Origin: Listeria weihenstephanensis
GTDB lineage: Bacteria > Bacillota > Bacilli > Lactobacillales > Listeriaceae
Assembly (NCBI RefSeq): GCF_003534205.1
Contig: NZ_CP011102.1
Location: 818,036 to 882,035 of the forward strand
Direction of reading: 5' to 3'
Length of the DNA: 64,000 nucleotides
How positions within the stretch are numbered: position 1 is the stretch's first letter; each line of letters opens with the position of its first letter. The translations under genes were made by a program, and so were the position numbers. The notes under the pieces are model-generated. The model was not told the DNA's origin. It saw nothing but the letters and a program-made list of their open reading frames with translations, and made no database searches. This document shows positions 16,618 through 25,500 of this stretch, in pieces.

Positions 16618-16833
16618 ATGAAAGGATGGAATGTGTTACATACTTTTCAGGATGCGTGGCAGGGGAATCGGTCACGACAGCGATTAGGACTCGTGGAAGA
16701 AACGATGACGGAAGAATGGCAGAAGCGGAAAAAACAGATGTACGCCGTGGATGATGCGATACAGGAATCGCATCGCGCTCACCAGCGAGCTAAATTTGCA
16801 TCGAAGGAGGCTGATGCGCATGCCACGGATTGA
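16618..16833 (+). CDS. small helical protein overlapping the LXG gene, probable truncated LXG partner
   Basis: Up to 71 residues; a GTG at 16633 with AAAGGA in front is an alternative start. The sequence WQGNRSRQRLGLVEETMTEEWQKRKKQMYAVDDAIQESHRAHQ is one long amphipathic helix followed by a short second one. Small helical proteins of 90-130 residues (Lap1/Lap2, DUF3130/DUF3958) are normally encoded directly before LXG toxins and help their export by the type VII system. This ORF occupies that position and overlaps the toxin gene by 14 bases, but is short and has a weak start, so its N-terminal part may be lost. The family assignment is tentative. Confidence 0.5.
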   Translation: MKGWNVLHTFQDAWQGNRSRQRLGLVEETMTEEWQKRKKQMYAVDDAIQESHRAHQRAKFASKEADAHATD

Positions 16834-18325
16834 GATTGGGGAAGTACGTTATTTTGTGGAACAGTTTTTAAGAGAAAGTAAACGATTACGAGATGCGTTG
16901 CGGGATTACCGGAAAGCCGTCGCGAAGTTAGTGGCGGATGGTGAGATTAAAGGCGAATTTGTCGATAGCGCGAAAAGCTATTATGAAACGGTGCACTATC
17001 CCATCGTAGACACGACCATCGAGTGTTTGAGTGAAGCGGATCGGATTTTGAAGAAGTATGTGCAGGACTTTGAAGCGCAGGTGGATGATGCGTTTGACTC
17101 GCGATTGGATTCGGATAAATTAGATGCGCTGTATGCGGAAATCAGGCGGTCAGAGAATTTGTTGGATGACTTCACGCACGCGATGGATTCGATGACGGGC
17201 AACTTGAACCTTGGGCAACAGATAGGCATGAAGCTGGGACTGGAAACGTCGATGATGCAAATCAAAGAGGAGATCAAGATTTTAGAACGGTATCTGGATT
17301 TTGAGCATAGTCATACGAACGTGATGCACGATGTTTTATCGCGGATGTATCAGGTGAAGACGGGCGTGAATGAAATCCTAGCCAGAAAAGCATTCAATGC
17401 GACAACACACACCTACGATTCCAGTAAAATGCAATTGGGCTGGCTGAACCATCTAGTACCAGAGAAGAAGCCGAAGAAAACGTATAATTTCGATGATTAC
17501 ACGAAGACGCTGGAAGGTAGCTATTGGATCTTAAGCAAAAAGGGCATCACGAATCGCGAAACCGCAGAAGCAAGCATTGCCTATAATGATGGTTTAAAAG
17601 ATGGTACAATTAAAGTGACATCCGAAGAAACTGGCGATTTCATGACGGATTATATGCTAGATGCAATGAAGGGTATCAATACACTTAATCCCGATGTACC
17701 TTTAACTAAAATGCAGAGTATTTCTATTGTCTCTTTTGTTCTATTAGGCGGAGTAGCTATGAAATCAAAAGGGATTAAGGTGCCTAAAAGCAATGTCAGT
17801 AAAATATATAGTAATGTGAAGCTTAAAGGGACATCTAGTAGAATTGTTCTTAATGATAATAGCCATTTTTTGAGTGAATTTGAATTAAAGCCAAATGTTA
17901 AGTACGATAGTAAAGGATATATGTATAAGACAGATGAGCTTAGCAGAGTTAAACAAGCTAAAGGTAAACTGACAGCTGTGAACGGTACAAGGAATACCAC
18001 TCATCAACTTAAGGCGGGTGGAGAAGATCGTATTATAGCTCCTAGTACACAAGGAGATCATGGTGGACATTTAATAGCGACTAGATTTAATGGGTCGCCA
18101 CTTATTGATAATATTGTTGCCATGAACGGAAATGTAAACGTTAGTGCATATAAGCAAATCGAAAATAAATGGGCAGCTGCGTTATCGCAAGGTAAAGAAG
18201 TAATTGTCGATATTAGACCTGAGTATCTTGGTACATCCAAACGACCAGTAGCGTTTAATATCAATTATTCAATAGATGGAGAAAAAGTATCAAGGAGGCT
18301 ATTAAATGAGTATGGAAGCAAATAA
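16820..18325 (+). CDS. LXG-domain type VII-secreted nuclease toxin
   Basis: A 501-residue polymorphic toxin; ATG at 16820 lies 9 bases after AAGGAGG. Residues 1-~200 form the helical LXG domain (MPRIEIGEVRYFVEQFLRESKRLRDALRDYRKAV...), which is the export signal for the ESX-like type VII system and forms a complex with partner proteins. A linker with a hydrophobic stretch (SISIVSFVLLGGVAM) leads to a C-terminal DNA/RNA non-specific endonuclease domain of the Endonuclea_NS_2 type: QGDHGGHLIATRFNG (D413, H414, H417 in the DxxGH-like core), then NIVAMNGNVN...YKQIENKWA and SKRPVAFNINYSIDG. Predicted to kill or inhibit competing bacteria by degrading nucleic acid. Overlaps its immunity gene by 20 bases. 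The secretion machinery is not in the window. Confidence 0.9.
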   Translation: MPRIEIGEVRYFVEQFLRESKRLRDALRDYRKAVAKLVADGEIKGEFVDSAKSYYETVHYPIVDTTIECLSEADRILKKYVQDFEAQVDDAFDSRLDSDKLDALYAEIRRSENLLDDFTHAMDSMTGNLNLGQQIGMKLGLETSMMQIKEEIKILERYLDFEHSHTNVMHDVLSRMYQVKTGVNEILARKAFNATTHTYDSSKMQLGWLNHLVPEKKPKKTYNFDDYTKTLEGSYWILSKKGITNRETAEASIAYNDGLKDGTIKVTSEETGDFMTDYMLDAMKGINTLNPDVPLTKMQSISIVSFVLLGGVAMKSKGIKVPKSNVSKIYSNVKLKGTSSRIVLNDNSHFLSEFELKPNVKYDSKGYMYKTDELSRVKQAKGKLTAVNGTRNTTHQLKAGGEDRIIAPSTQGDHGGHLIATRFNGSPLIDNIVAMNGNVNVSAYKQIENKWAAALSQGKEVIVDIRPEYLGTSKRPVAFNINYSIDGEKVSRRLLNEYGSK

Positions 18326-18812
18326 AATGGAGACTAAAATACTAGACGAATTATATCAAAAGATCGCAACACAGGTCATAGAGACAATACCAGAAGCATG
18401 GGATAAATTTAAGCTTTATTCCGAGGTGGATAAATATAGCGATTCAACAATGTTTTACTATTATCCTAAAAATAGTAAGGAACCAATCTATAGTCTGGAC
18501 ATTGAAGACATAGATGGTGTGGATGAAGATATAACACAAGATAATTTAAGCCAATTGAGTAATTTATTGAGAGATTTGTGGGAAGAGTTTATAAGAAATG
18601 AACATGAGCCATGGACTAATTTAACATTTGAGGTAGATGCAGAAGGCGATTTCACTATCGATTATGATTATACGGATTTGGATGCGGGTAAATATGATCA
18701 TTTTGAGAGAGTTATCGTTTGGAAATATGAGCATCTAGGTATCTTGCCTAAAGCTGGGCGGGATGATGAATTGAGTATGGTAGAGGCTTATATTGCGAAC
18801 AAAAATAAATGA
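18306..18812 (+). CDS. YezG-like (DUF600) immunity protein, copy 1
   Basis: A 168-residue cytoplasmic protein; AGGAGG inside the end of the toxin gene precedes the ATG. LDELYQKIATQVIETIPEAWDKFKLYSEVDKYSDSTMFYYYP...PIYSLDIEDIDGVD...LSNLLRDLWEEFIRNEHEPWTNLTFEVDAEGDFTIDYDYTDL is the YezG/DUF600 pattern, known as immunity proteins for LXG nuclease toxins of Bacillus (YeeF-YezG). The 20-base overlap with the toxin gene supports it being the cognate antitoxin. Confidence 0.92.
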   Translation: MSMEANKMETKILDELYQKIATQVIETIPEAWDKFKLYSEVDKYSDSTMFYYYPKNSKEPIYSLDIEDIDGVDEDITQDNLSQLSNLLRDLWEEFIRNEHEPWTNLTFEVDAEGDFTIDYDYTDLDAGKYDHFERVIVWKYEHLGILPKAGRDDELSMVEAYIANKNK

Positions 18813-19287
18813 GTAATGAAAATGTTAATTCACTTTATCAGGAAATAGCGACAGAACTCAATATGATAATTCCAGAGCAATGGAGTGAGGTTCTATTATA
18901 TTCAGAGGTGGAAGAACACAGTGACGCAACTTTCTTTTACTAAATAGTACACCGATATATAGCTTGGATATTGAGGATATAGAGGGTGTAGACGTAGAAG
19001 GGGTAGATAACGGTTTGAGCAATTTAAGTGATCTATTAAGAAAACTTTGGAATGAATTTATTGTAAACAAACAAGAAACATGGAAAAGTCTAAACTTCAC
19101 TTTAAATTCAAAGGGCAAATTTAACATCCAATACAGCTATGAAGATTTAGAGAAAGATGGCTATGATTATGTTGATCGCATAGCTATTTGGGAATATGAG
19201 AAATTAAACATGTTACCCAAACCGACTGATATAAGTGGTATAGAACTAATTGAAAACTATAAAAAGAAATCTAGCAAGGGGAAATAG
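18809..19287 (+). pseudogene. YezG-like immunity gene, copy 2, frameshifted
   Basis: An ATG overlaps the copy 1 stop (ATGA). The first 44 codons read MSNENVNSLYQEIATELNMI and onward to EHSDATFFY, aligning with the other copies, then hit TAA near 18941. The remainder continues in another frame from about 18944 (NSTPIYSLDIEDIEGVD...LSNLSDLLRKLWNEFIVNKQETWKSLNFTLN...) to 19287. Compared with copy 3 (FFYYYLVEGKDPIYS) a short internal deletion that is not a multiple of three explains the break. The 3' part is much closer to copy 3 than to copy 1. Confidence 0.88.
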
Positions 19288-19322
19288 TATTAAAAATCGT
19301 TTGCCGCTAAGGAGCAACGGAT

Positions 19323-19769
19323 ATGCATAAAATTAAAGGTTTTGGCACATTGTCAATGCAAGAGATTATTAGGTTAGAAAAAGAGATGCAACTAAAATTT
19401 CCAGAAGACTATAAACAATTTTTGGTGAATAAAAATGGTGGGGTTCCAGCAGAAAATTATTTGTCTATGATAATCCCATCTAATGGCGAAGAGATTGTTT
19501 TAGGCGCGTTATTGGGAGTTAACGAAAATGATAATTTTGATTTAGAAAGCTGGTATAAAGAGTACGGTGATGAATTGATGGAGTCAGCATTAATCATAGG
19601 GACAGAATATGGCTCTGGATTATTTATTCTAATATGTGAAGGGGATCAAGAAGGAATATATTTTTGGGATAATGGGCAAGAATTAGAAGGGTCTAGTGAT
19701 GAGGAGAATGTTTATAAGTTGGCAACTCCGTTTAGCACTTTTATCTCTGGACTAAAACCAGAAAAATAG
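19323..19769 (+). CDS. SMI1/KNR4 (SUKH) family immunity protein
   Basis: A 148-residue protein with AAGGAG 9 bases before the ATG. IKGFGTLSMQEIIRLEKEMQLKFPEDYKQFLVNKNGGVPAENYL is the SUKH opening (helix, FP.DYK.FL...NGG), and LIIGTEYGSGLFILICEGDQEGIYFWDNGQE is the central strand-rich part. SUKH proteins neutralise diverse nuclease toxins and accumulate as orphan immunity genes in toxin islands, which fits its place between YezG-like copies. Confidence 0.9.
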   Translation: MHKIKGFGTLSMQEIIRLEKEMQLKFPEDYKQFLVNKNGGVPAENYLSMIIPSNGEEIVLGALLGVNENDNFDLESWYKEYGDELMESALIIGTEYGSGLFILICEGDQEGIYFWDNGQELEGSSDEENVYKLATPFSTFISGLKPEK

Positions 19770-19820
19770 TTCTATAGAATGATAAATTTAGAAAGCTAGT
19801 TACAGTAGAGAGGGTATTAA

Positions 19821-20303
19821 ATGAGTATGGAAGCATTGTATCAAGAAATAGCTAATCAAGTGAATAATGTTATTCCAGAGGACTGGAGCCGGTTCTTACT
19901 TTACTCTGAAATGGATCAATACAGAGGAGCAACTTTCTTTTATTATTATCTGGTTGAAGGCAAAGATCCCATCTATAGTTTGGATATTGAAGATATGGAG
20001 CACATTGATATGGATGAAGTTCAAAATGGACTGAGCAATTTAAATGGATTATTAAGAGATTTATGGAATGAATTTATTGATAATAAACAAGAACCATGGA
20101 AAAGTTTAAATCTAAGTCTGGATTCTGAGGGCAAGTTCAATATTCAATACAGCTACGATGACTTGGAGAAGGATGGCTATGATTATATTGAGCGGGTTAA
20201 AATTTGGAAGTATGAAAAACTAGGTATCCTGCCTAACATTAAGGATGTAAGTGGTTGCAAGTTAATTGAGAAGTATAAAAAAGATGCAAGCAAGAAAAAG
20301 TGA
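19821..20303 (+). CDS. YezG-like (DUF600) immunity protein, copy 3
   Basis: A 160-residue protein with GAGAGGG before the ATG. MSMEALYQEIANQVNNVIPEDWSRFLLYSEMDQYRGATFFYYYLVEGKDPIYSLDIEDMEHIDMDEVQNGL...EPWKSLNLSLDSEGKFNIQYSYDDLEKDGYDYIERVKIW is intact YezG/DUF600. No toxin gene is next to it, so it is an orphan immunity protein, possibly protecting from other LXG variants. Confidence 0.9.
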   Translation: MSMEALYQEIANQVNNVIPEDWSRFLLYSEMDQYRGATFFYYYLVEGKDPIYSLDIEDMEHIDMDEVQNGLSNLNGLLRDLWNEFIDNKQEPWKSLNLSLDSEGKFNIQYSYDDLEKDGYDYIERVKIWKYEKLGILPNIKDVSGCKLIEKYKKDASKKK

Positions 20304-20315
20304 GTGGAGTATAAA

Positions 20316-20480
20316 ATGCGCATAGAAAAAGGTTCAGTCGTATTACCATTACCTACAAAAGACATAGTAAGCAACGAGGAAAATATGTGGGGTGTTAAAC
20401 TTCCAACAAAATACTAAGCTTTATTAATTGAAAATAATGGCGGAGGAGCGTGCTGCATGCTGCTTAGTAAATTGAACAGA
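20316..20480 (+). pseudogene. SMI1/KNR4-like immunity gene remnant
   Basis: GGAG precedes an ATG that opens MRIEKGSVVLPLPTKDIVSN and continues EENMWGVKLPTKY before TAA at 20415-20417; the same frame goes on ALLIENNGGGA, which is the typical SUKH continuation (LP.DYK.LL..NNGG). A nonsense change at the Lys position and loss of the 3' part leave a remnant. The end is approximate. Confidence 0.7.
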
Positions 20481-20524
20481 TGATGTAGTTGGTTTAAAAA
20501 GAATTAAATAAGATTAATGATTAG

Positions 20525-20563
20525 ATAAGACATTGAACTGTGTTTGGGTTCAATGTCTTATTT
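20525..20563. terminator. strong hairpin ending the toxin-immunity operon
   Basis: ATAAGACATTGAAC (20525-20538) pairs perfectly with 20548-20561. It separates the immunity cluster from the convergent small gene and could serve both. Confidence 0.8.
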
Positions 20564-20568
20564 GGTGT

Positions 20569-20850
20569 TTATACAATATGGTTTTGGAATAACAGAGTTT
20601 TAGCATCATTAAATCCTAGCTTATAAATGTGTTGAGTAAGAAGTTGTTCATAGTTAAGGATGGTTTTTTCATAACGATTTAAAAGATCTAGCGCTTGGTC
20701 ATCTTCGTCTAATTGTAAAAATAATTCATTTAATAAGGAAGTGCAATTAGAATTAAATTCCGCTAATTTTTTATCAGTTGAAGGGCTTTCCATAAGGGTT
20801 TCAATTCGGGTAAGAACAAATTCTTGAAAATCAATATCTAAATTTTTCAT
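20569..20850 (-). CDS. small helical protein, divergent from the second XRE regulator
   Basis: A 93-residue protein; the ATG at 20850 follows AAAGGAG by six bases. It is acidic and helical (IDFQEFVLTRIETLMESPSTDKKLAEFNSNCTSLLNELFLQLDEDDQALDLLNRYEKTILNYEQLLTQHIYKLGFNDAKTLLF). Unknown family, but of the same general design as the protein at 14262-14522 and in the same divergent position to an XRE gene. Confidence 0.65.
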   Translation of the reverse strand: MKNLDIDFQEFVLTRIETLMESPSTDKKLAEFNSNCTSLLNELFLQLDEDDQALDLLNRYEKTILNYEQLLTQHIYKLGFNDAKTLLFQNHIV

Positions 20851-20939
20851 CAATAACTCCTTTCCGATGTCTTTAGCGACACCATATGATTACACATTAT
20901 ACTATATGATGTTCTTATAAACAACAGAAAGGGATGAGC

Positions 20940-21158
20940 ATGTTGAGTAGATATGTAATTATTAACTTGAAGAATCTGGTGGAGAGCAGAAATATATCTT
21001 TACGAGAACTTGCACGGTTATCTGATATTGAGCCTTCGATTATTAATAAGCTATCAAATAATAAGCATGAGAGAATTTCATTGCGACATATTGAAAGGAT
21101 TGCAGAGGCGCTCGAAATTGATGATATAAGGGAGATAATAAGTATAGAATCTCATTAA
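20940..21158 (+). CDS. XRE-family HTH protein (single-domain)
   Basis: A 72-residue protein from the ATG at 20940 (AAAGGG six bases before; the upstream ATG at 20934 is too close to it). IINLKNLVESRNISLRELARLSDIEPSIINKLSNNKHERISLRHIERIAEALEIDDIREII is a complete Cro/cI HTH without a further domain. Divergent from the 93-residue gene; 23 bases before the DUF4274 gene, so the two may form an operon. Confidence 0.85.
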   Translation: MLSRYVIINLKNLVESRNISLRELARLSDIEPSIINKLSNNKHERISLRHIERIAEALEIDDIREIISIESH

Positions 21159-21181
21159 TGAAGGTTTATGGAGGAGATATT

Positions 21182-21649
21182 ATGCACGGAGGACTCGACA
21201 GTGAAAAAATTAGTTGTATAGAGGCAATTCTGTATTCTGAGGATTTGAATGAAGCCACAAAACAAGTGGCGAGCATTGGAGATTCAGAAATGCTTTATGT
21301 ACTTGCGGCAAATTATAATTGGGATAACGGATTTAGTATACCTAGGGCGATAATTACTAATAATAACTGTGACATGTCAACGGGTTTAATGATGTTCTAT
21401 TTGTCTGACGGTATTAGATTACTAGTAGATAAAGAAAGTGTTGAACAATCGGGACTGGATGAATGGAGTAAATTTATAACGGAGGTTTATTCCAAACTTG
21501 AGATGGATGTTTTCAAGCGCAGCAGTATTTCATATTATCCAGAGTTGACTAAGGTACAACTATTTAAATTGAAAAAATCGAATCCAAACATACCCGGTTT
21601 TTTCTTGGATGGTATAGAGGGAAATGATATTGAGATTCCTATGATATAA
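21182..21649 (+). CDS. DUF4274 domain protein
   Basis: A 155-residue protein; the ATG at 21182 has GGAGGAG seven bases upstream, whereas the in-frame ATG at 21158 overlaps the XRE stop and has no site. The core EMLYVLAANYNWDNGFSIPRAIITNNNCDMSTGLMMFYLSDGIRLL is the DUF4274 signature (YNWD.GF..P..I..N..CD...AL..FY..DG). The family is common in toxin-immunity neighbourhoods but has no proven function; a role as another orphan immunity protein is plausible. Confidence 0.82.
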   Translation: MHGGLDSEKISCIEAILYSEDLNEATKQVASIGDSEMLYVLAANYNWDNGFSIPRAIITNNNCDMSTGLMMFYLSDGIRLLVDKESVEQSGLDEWSKFITEVYSKLEMDVFKRSSISYYPELTKVQLFKLKKSNPNIPGFFLDGIEGNDIEIPMI

Positions 21650-22004
21650 TTCAACACAAAAATCTAATTGAAATCAGAACTAGCAACATTTTCTCTGAAC
21701 TTAGATTTTTAATTTTGCTATTTATTAATATCGGTAATTGTAAAAATTTCATTGGCAGCAGTTAACTGAAAATCTGCTTAAAAACCCAGTTGCTGACTTA
21801 CAAAAACTTGAGGTACAGGTATTGAATTATTATGAAGAGTTTCAAGAAGGAAGGTATTTTGTTAGCAGAAGATAATTGGTTGAATTTAAGAGATGGCTGC
21901 TGAGCTGTCTCTTAATTTATGAAAAAATAATTATGTTTTGCTAATCTGTCAAGCTGCAGATTCATTAATAATCTGGTATAGTTATGTTGTTGCAAGCGAA
22001 TAGG
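21650..22004. other. region between DUF4274 gene and the first CRISPR array: terminator, gene remnant, leader
   Basis: Contains a terminator-like pairing AAAAATCTAA (21658-21667) with TTAGATTTTT (21701-21710); an open frame 21744-21875 without a start (…LTENLLKNPVADLQKLEVQ, VLNYYEEFQEGRYF…) that resembles the middle of a DUF4298-type protein and is probably a decayed gene; and the AT-rich leader of the array with a candidate promoter CTGCAG (21954-21959), 17 bases, TATAGT (21977-21982) with an extended TGG. Confidence 0.5.
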
Positions 22005-22238
22005 CGGATATATTACCTCAAAACAGAAGAGGACTAAAACCCAAACGATTGGTGTTACATTATTTTCATAGATTTAGAGTACCTCAAAACAGAAGAGGAC
22101 TAAAACGCACTCTCCGACAATAATCTCGTCCATTTTGATTTAGAGTACCTCAAAACAAAAGAGGACTAAAACAACTCTGTACTTGTGAAGTACGTTAAAT
22201 CCGATTTAGAGTACCTCAAAACAAAAGAGGACTAAAAC
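22005..22238 (+). CRISPR. type VI-A CRISPR array 1 (4 repeats, 3 spacers)
   Basis: Repeats of 36 bp at 22005-22040, 22071-22106, 22137-22172 and 22203-22238; spacers of exactly 30 bp at 22041, 22107 and 22173. The repeat starts GATTTAGAGTACCTC and ends GAGGACTAAAAC; CCTC...GAGG is the crRNA hairpin and GACTAAAAC the 3' flank that Cas13a recognises, so crRNAs are read on the plus strand with the repeat 5' of the spacer. The first repeat is degenerate in its first ten bases only. Repeats 1-2 have ACAGAAGAGG, repeats 3-4 ACAAAAGAGG. Confidence 0.96.
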
Positions 22239-22261
22239 CTCTTTTGTGGATAAGTATTCGA

Positions 22262-22320
22262 AATAAAGCCATAAAAACTGTGATCCAAAGAACTGGATTA
22301 TTGGTTTTTATGGCTTTATT
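22262..22320 (+). terminator. long hairpin after array 1
   Basis: AATAAAGCCATAAAAAC (22262-22278) pairs perfectly over 17 bp with 22304-22320, with a smaller ATCCA/TGGAT pairing inside the loop. It probably ends or stabilises the 3' end of the array 1 transcript before the cas13a promoter; a T run is weak. Confidence 0.65.
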
Positions 22321-22356
22321 CAATTCTTAGTATTGTAGATGAACTGTCAGCGAATG

Positions 22357-22385
22357 TTGTCTTGCAACGTGCCTTCTTGTATAAT
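22357..22385 (+). promoter_or_regulatory. cas13a promoter
   Basis: TTGTCT (22357-22362), 17 bases, TATAAT (22380-22385). The start would give a leader of about 110 bases before the cas13a ATG at 22502, so cas13a is expressed independently of array 1. Confidence 0.65.
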
Positions 22386-22501
22386 GAATATATTGATAAA
22401 TAATAGAAATTTCATACACGCATGAAGAAACCAATTAAAGTTTCAGCAATAATGAAGCATTAGGTACATGACTATAAAACCAAATGGAGCTGAGTAGACA
22501 G

Positions 22502-25500
22502 ATGAAAATCACAAAGATGAGAGTAGATGGAAGAACTATCGTAATGGAGAGGACAAGTAAGGAAGGTCAACTGGTTTATGAAGGTATCGATGGAAATAAG
22601 ACAACAGAAATTATATTTGATAAGAAAAAAGAATCGTTTTATAAGAGTATCCTCAATAAAACTGTGAGAAAACCTGATGAAAAAGAAAAAAATAGGCGTA
22701 AGCAGGCAATTAATAAAGCGATTAATAAAGAAATAACAGAATTAATGTTGGCGCTGTTACATCAAGAAGTGCCAAGCCAAAAGTTACATAATTTAAAGAG
22801 TCTAAATACGGAATCTTTAACTAAACTATTTAAACCGAAGTTCCAAAACATGATTTCTTATCCGCCTAGCAAAGGTGCCGAACATGTTCAATTTTGCCTT
22901 ACAGATATAGCGGTACCAGCGATTCGAGATTTAGATGAAATTAAGCCAGATTGGGGCATTTTTTTTGAAAAATTGAAACCCTATACGGATTGGGCAGAAT
23001 CATACATTCACTATAAGCAGACAACCATACAGAAATCCATTGAGCAAAACAAAATACAGTCCCCTGATTCGCCAAGGAAATTAGTATTGCAAAAATATGT
23101 CACAGCCTTTTTGAATGGAGAACCGCTGGGACTCGATCTTGTGGCGAAAAAATATAAACTGGCAGACTTAGCGGAGTCGTTTAAAGTAGTAGATTTGAAC
23201 GAGGATAAAAGTGCAAACTATAAAATTAAAGCGTGCTTGCAACAACATCAGCGAAATATTTTGGATGAATTGAAAGAAGATCCAGAGTTAAATCAATATG
23301 GTATAGAAGTGAAGAAGTATATACAGCGATATTTCCCAATCAAACGTGCACCGAATAGAAGTAAACATGCGCGAGCGGACTTTTTGAAAAAGGAATTAAT
23401 TGAGTCTACAGTGGAGCAGCAATTTAAAAATGCTGTATATCATTATGTACTGGAACAAGGAAAAATGGAGGCATATGAGCTAACAGATCCTAAAACAAAA
23501 GACTTGCAGGATATTAGATCTGGTGAGGCATTTAGCTTCAAATTTATTAATGCTTGCGCCTTCGCATCCAATAATTTGAAGATGATTTTAAACCCTGAAT
23601 GTGAAAAGGATATTTTAGGTAAGGGCGATTTTAAAAAGAATTTGCCAAACAGTACTACGCAGTCTGATGTTGTGAAAAAAATGATTCCTTTTTTCTCGGA
23701 TGAGATTCAAAATGTGAATTTTGATGAAGCTATCTGGGCGATTAGGGGCTCTATTCAGCAAATTAGAAATGAGGTTTACCATTGCAAAAAGCATTCTTGG
23801 AAAAGCATACTTAAAATAAAAGGCTTTGAATTTGAACCTAACAATATGAAATATACGGATTCTGATATGCAAAAATTGATGGATAAAGATATCGCCAAAA
23901 TTCCAGACTTCATCGAAGAAAAACTTAAAAGTAGTGGGATAATAAGGTTCTACAGTCATGATAAATTGCAGTCTATCTGGGAAATGAAGCAAGGGTTTTC
24001 GTTGTTGACTACTAATGCGCCGTTTGTCCCAAGCTTTAAACGTGTCTACGCAAAAGGGCACGACTACCAAACTTCTAAAAATAGATATTATGATTTAGGT
24101 TTGACTACTTTTGATATTTTGGAATATGGAGAAGAAGATTTTCGTGCACGCTATTTCCTGACGAAGCTAGTTTATTATCAACAATTTATGCCATGGTTTA
24201 CAGCTGATAATAATGCTTTCCGAGATGCTGCCAATTTTGTATTGCGATTAAATAAAAATAGACAGCAGGATGCAAAAGCTTTTATTAACATTAGAGAAGT
24301 TGAAGAAGGTGAGATGCCTAGAGACTATATGGGCTATGTCCAAGGTCAAATAGCGATACATGAGGATTCAACTGAGGATACACCGAATCATTTTGAAAAA
24401 TTTATTAGCCAGGTTTTTATTAAGGGATTTGATAGTCATATGAGATCTGCTGATTTAAAATTTATTAAAAATCCAAGAAATCAGGGGCTAGAACAAAGTG
24501 AAATTGAGGAAATGAGCTTTGATATTAAAGTAGAGCCATCATTTTTGAAAAATAAAGATGACTATATTGCATTTTGGACATTCTGCAAAATGCTGGATGC
24601 TAGGCATTTAAGCGAGCTAAGAAACGAAATGATTAAGTATGACGGTCATTTAACTGGAGAACAAGAAATCATTGGTTTAGCATTGCTTGGAGTGGATTCA
24701 CGAGAGAATGATTGGAAGCAATTTTTTAGCTCAGAACGGGAATACGAGAAAATTATGAAGGGCTATGTTGGAGAGGAATTGTATCAGCGGGAACCGTACC
24801 GACAAAGTGATGGCAAAACACCGATTCTTTTTCGTGGTGTAGAGCAAGCGAGGAAGTATGGTACTGAAACAGTGATTCAACGGCTTTTTGATGCTAGTCC
24901 TGAGTTTAAAGTGTCGAAATGCAACATAACTGAGTGGGAGCGGCAAAAAGAAACCATTGAAGAGACTATTGAGCGAAGAAAAGAATTGCATAATGAATGG
25001 GAAAAAAATCCCAAAAAACCGCAAAATAATGCATTTTTTAAAGAGTATAAAGAGTGTTGTGACGCTATTGATGCTTACAATTGGCATAAAAATAAAACTA
25101 CGCTTGTATACGTTAATGAGCTGCACCATTTGCTAATTGAAATTCTGGGAAGATATGTTGGCTATGTAGCAATAGCTGATAGAGACTTTCAATGTATGGC
25201 GAATCAATATTTTAAGCATTCAGGAATAACTGAGAGAGTGGAATATTGGGGCGATAATAGACTAAAAAGTATTAAAAAGCTGGATACATTCTTGAAAAAA
25301 GAAGGACTGTTTGTTTCTGAGAAAAATGCAAGGAATCATATAGCGCATTTAAATTATTTATCACTCAAATCTGAGTGCACGTTGCTGTATTTATCTGAGA
25401 GGTTGAGAGAAATTTTTAAGTATGATCGTAAATTAAAGAATGCCGTTTCCAAGTCATTAATCGATATTTTAGATAGACATGGTATGAGCGTCGTATTTGC

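Noticed and set aside
16566-16754. 62-codon ORF in another frame before the LXG gene
   Set aside because: It overlaps the 71-codon ORF that is coupled to the toxin gene and has no LXG-partner character.
21744-21875. Functional small gene before array 1
   Set aside because: No start codon or ribosome site; looks like the middle of a decayed DUF4298-type gene.
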